A DNA stretch of 5,088 bases from UBA6398 sp963660485 (lineage in GTDB: Bacteria; Bacteroidota; Bacteroidia; Bacteroidales; Bacteroidaceae), in the NCBI GenBank assembly GCA_963660485.1, contig CAVKYH010000041.1:1-5088 (forward strand), written 5' to 3'. A model generated the notes under the pieces. That model was not told where the DNA came from. It was given only the letters and a program-made list of their open reading frames with translations, and ran no database searches. Position numbers and translations under genes: made by a program. Below are positions 4,506 to 5,088 of this stretch, piece after piece (positions within the stretch are counted from its first letter, which is position 1; each line of letters opens with the position of its first letter).

Positions 4506-5088
4506 TTATTTCTCTAAGATTTGACAACTGAATGATTGCGAGTCTACTTTAATTTCGTGAGTTCCAAAATTATCAGATACCGATAGAGAAATGCTTCCAG
4601 ATACTATTGCGTATAAGGATTTTTTTTCTGGTGATGTAGTTGAACAATCTATAAAACAACTTTCATGGGTTTCCGGGCAATAGCAGAATGTTCTGCTTTC
4701 ACCTTGTGTCGTATACTTAATAGGATTCCCTTGGCTATCTACGCCATTTACGCTATCTCCATCTATACTAAATTTGATAGTTACATTGTCATAATGCATT
4801 TGCCAATTTTCGTTTTTGTTATAGCGATCTGCATGTACTTGATATGTGATGGAAAAAGAAGTTTTGAATGAGTATACCCCGAAATTGCAAGATCGGTCTA
4901 TTTGGACCGTTCCATTTCCGGGAACAATCTCATGTTTATAGTCATCGTCTCCGCTACCAGAGCCAGAACCAGACCCGCTGCCACTACCAGACCCTGATCC
5001 ACTACCGCTTCCGGATCCACTGCCACTGCCGCTGCCCGATCCTGAACCGCACCCGGAGCCGCATCCACTGCCAGAGCCGCTTCCACAA
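4506..5088 (-). CDS. Gly-Ser/Cys repeat protein with Cys-containing beta domain (5' end outside window)
   Basis: The frame ending with TAA at 4506-4508 stays open to the right edge, giving 193 visible residues with the first full codon at 5087. A Met at 4799 is internal (visible residue 97) and is not a credible start, because the conserved-looking frame runs straight through it. Visible residues 1-46 alternate Gly with Ser or Cys without exception. Next come DDDYKHEIVPGNG (47-59) and a domain of about 130 residues rich in alternating hydrophobic/polar strands (FSITYQVHA 78-86, VTIKFSIDG 102-110, GSISLSVS 164-171, FSCQILEK 186-193). It has six Cys (67, 135, 137, 144, 148, 188), enough for three disulfides, which suggests export. 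A signal or leader would lie outside the window. One DSV sequon is at 111-113. Family and function are unknown. The Gly-Ser tract could be a flexible linker or a substrate region for modification. Confidence 0.88.
   Translation of the reverse strand, partial: CGSGSGSGCGSGCGSGSGSGSGSGSGSGSGSGSGSGSGSGSGSGSGDDDYKHEIVPGNGTVQIDRSCNFGVYSFKTSFSITYQVHADRYNKNENWQMHYDNVTIKFSIDGDSVNGVDSQGNPIKYTTQGESRTFCYCPETHESCFIDCSTTSPEKKSLYAIVSGSISLSVSDNFGTHEIKVDSQSFSCQILEK
4950..5087 (-). repeat. Gly-(Ser/Cys) alternating tract, 46 codons
   Basis: Every even codon (23 of 23) is Gly and every odd codon is Ser (20) or Cys (3, at visible residues 1, 9 and 13). All four Gly codons and all six Ser codons are used, in irregular order. 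This argues against very recent DNA slippage and for selection on the peptide sequence. The tract runs off the window, so its full length is unknown. Confidence 0.93.

Noticed and set aside
4501..4527. Upstream start for the 217-residue protein (nine extra residues)
   Set aside because: It would overlap the preceding gene and put polar residues before a clear signal peptide. The ATG at 4500 is better.
4898..5086. 62-residue Ala/Val-rich frame on the minus strand
   Set aside because: It is the out-of-frame reading of the Gly-Ser/Cys codons; repetitive G+C-rich coding sequence gives open shadow frames.
1..5088. CRISPR array, tRNA, rRNA, transposase or insertion sequence
   Set aside because: I see no regularly spaced repeats with unique spacers, no cloverleaf, and no transposase-like frame. 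The 208-bp repeats have no terminal inverted repeats or target duplications that I can see.

Overview
The window looks like a chromosomal accessory region of a Bacteroidales (Bacteroidota) bacterium. Three things support this: two copies of the Bacteroidetes-type promoter (TTTG, 19-nt spacer, TAnnTTTG), A/T-rich start regions without Shine-Dalgarno sequences, and a glycosyltransferase-like protein of a kind I recall from Bacteroidota (DUF6734-like). Every gene I can support lies on the minus strand, so transcription runs from right to left.

Right to left: (1) the 3' part of a gene cut by the right edge. It encodes a strictly alternating Gly-Ser/Cys tract followed by a Cys-containing, probably beta-rich domain. 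(2) Five bases after its stop, a 217-residue exported basic protein of unknown function. (3) A 160-bp gap with a small hairpin and a possible 20-codon mini-ORF, then a 180-residue exported protein. (4) A strong hairpin, then a small membrane-protein-like reading frame (2794-3028) that seems to need a one-base correction, followed by an intrinsic terminator. (5) Only 23 bases after that terminator's T-run, a 462-residue GT-A-type glycosyltransferase-like protein whose C-terminus resembles a PqqD-type winged helix. (6) A 208-bp cassette holding a terminator and a promoter. (7) A 244-residue exported leucine-rich-repeat protein. (8) A second, about 92% identical copy of the cassette, whose promoter points out of the left edge.

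How the parts might work together is inference. Four consecutive genes other than the glycosyltransferase encode proteins destined for the envelope or outside. Each carries at least one match to the Bacteroides O-glycosylation sequon D(S/T)(A/I/L/M/T/V). The only enzyme-like gene is the cytoplasmic glycosyltransferase-like protein. Its possible peptide-binding C-terminal domain and the nearby Cys/Gly/Ser repeat protein suggest a peptide- or protein-modification locus, but nothing here proves that they act on each other. The duplicated terminator-promoter cassette suggests that the LRR gene and the next gene to the left are separately transcribed under the same control.
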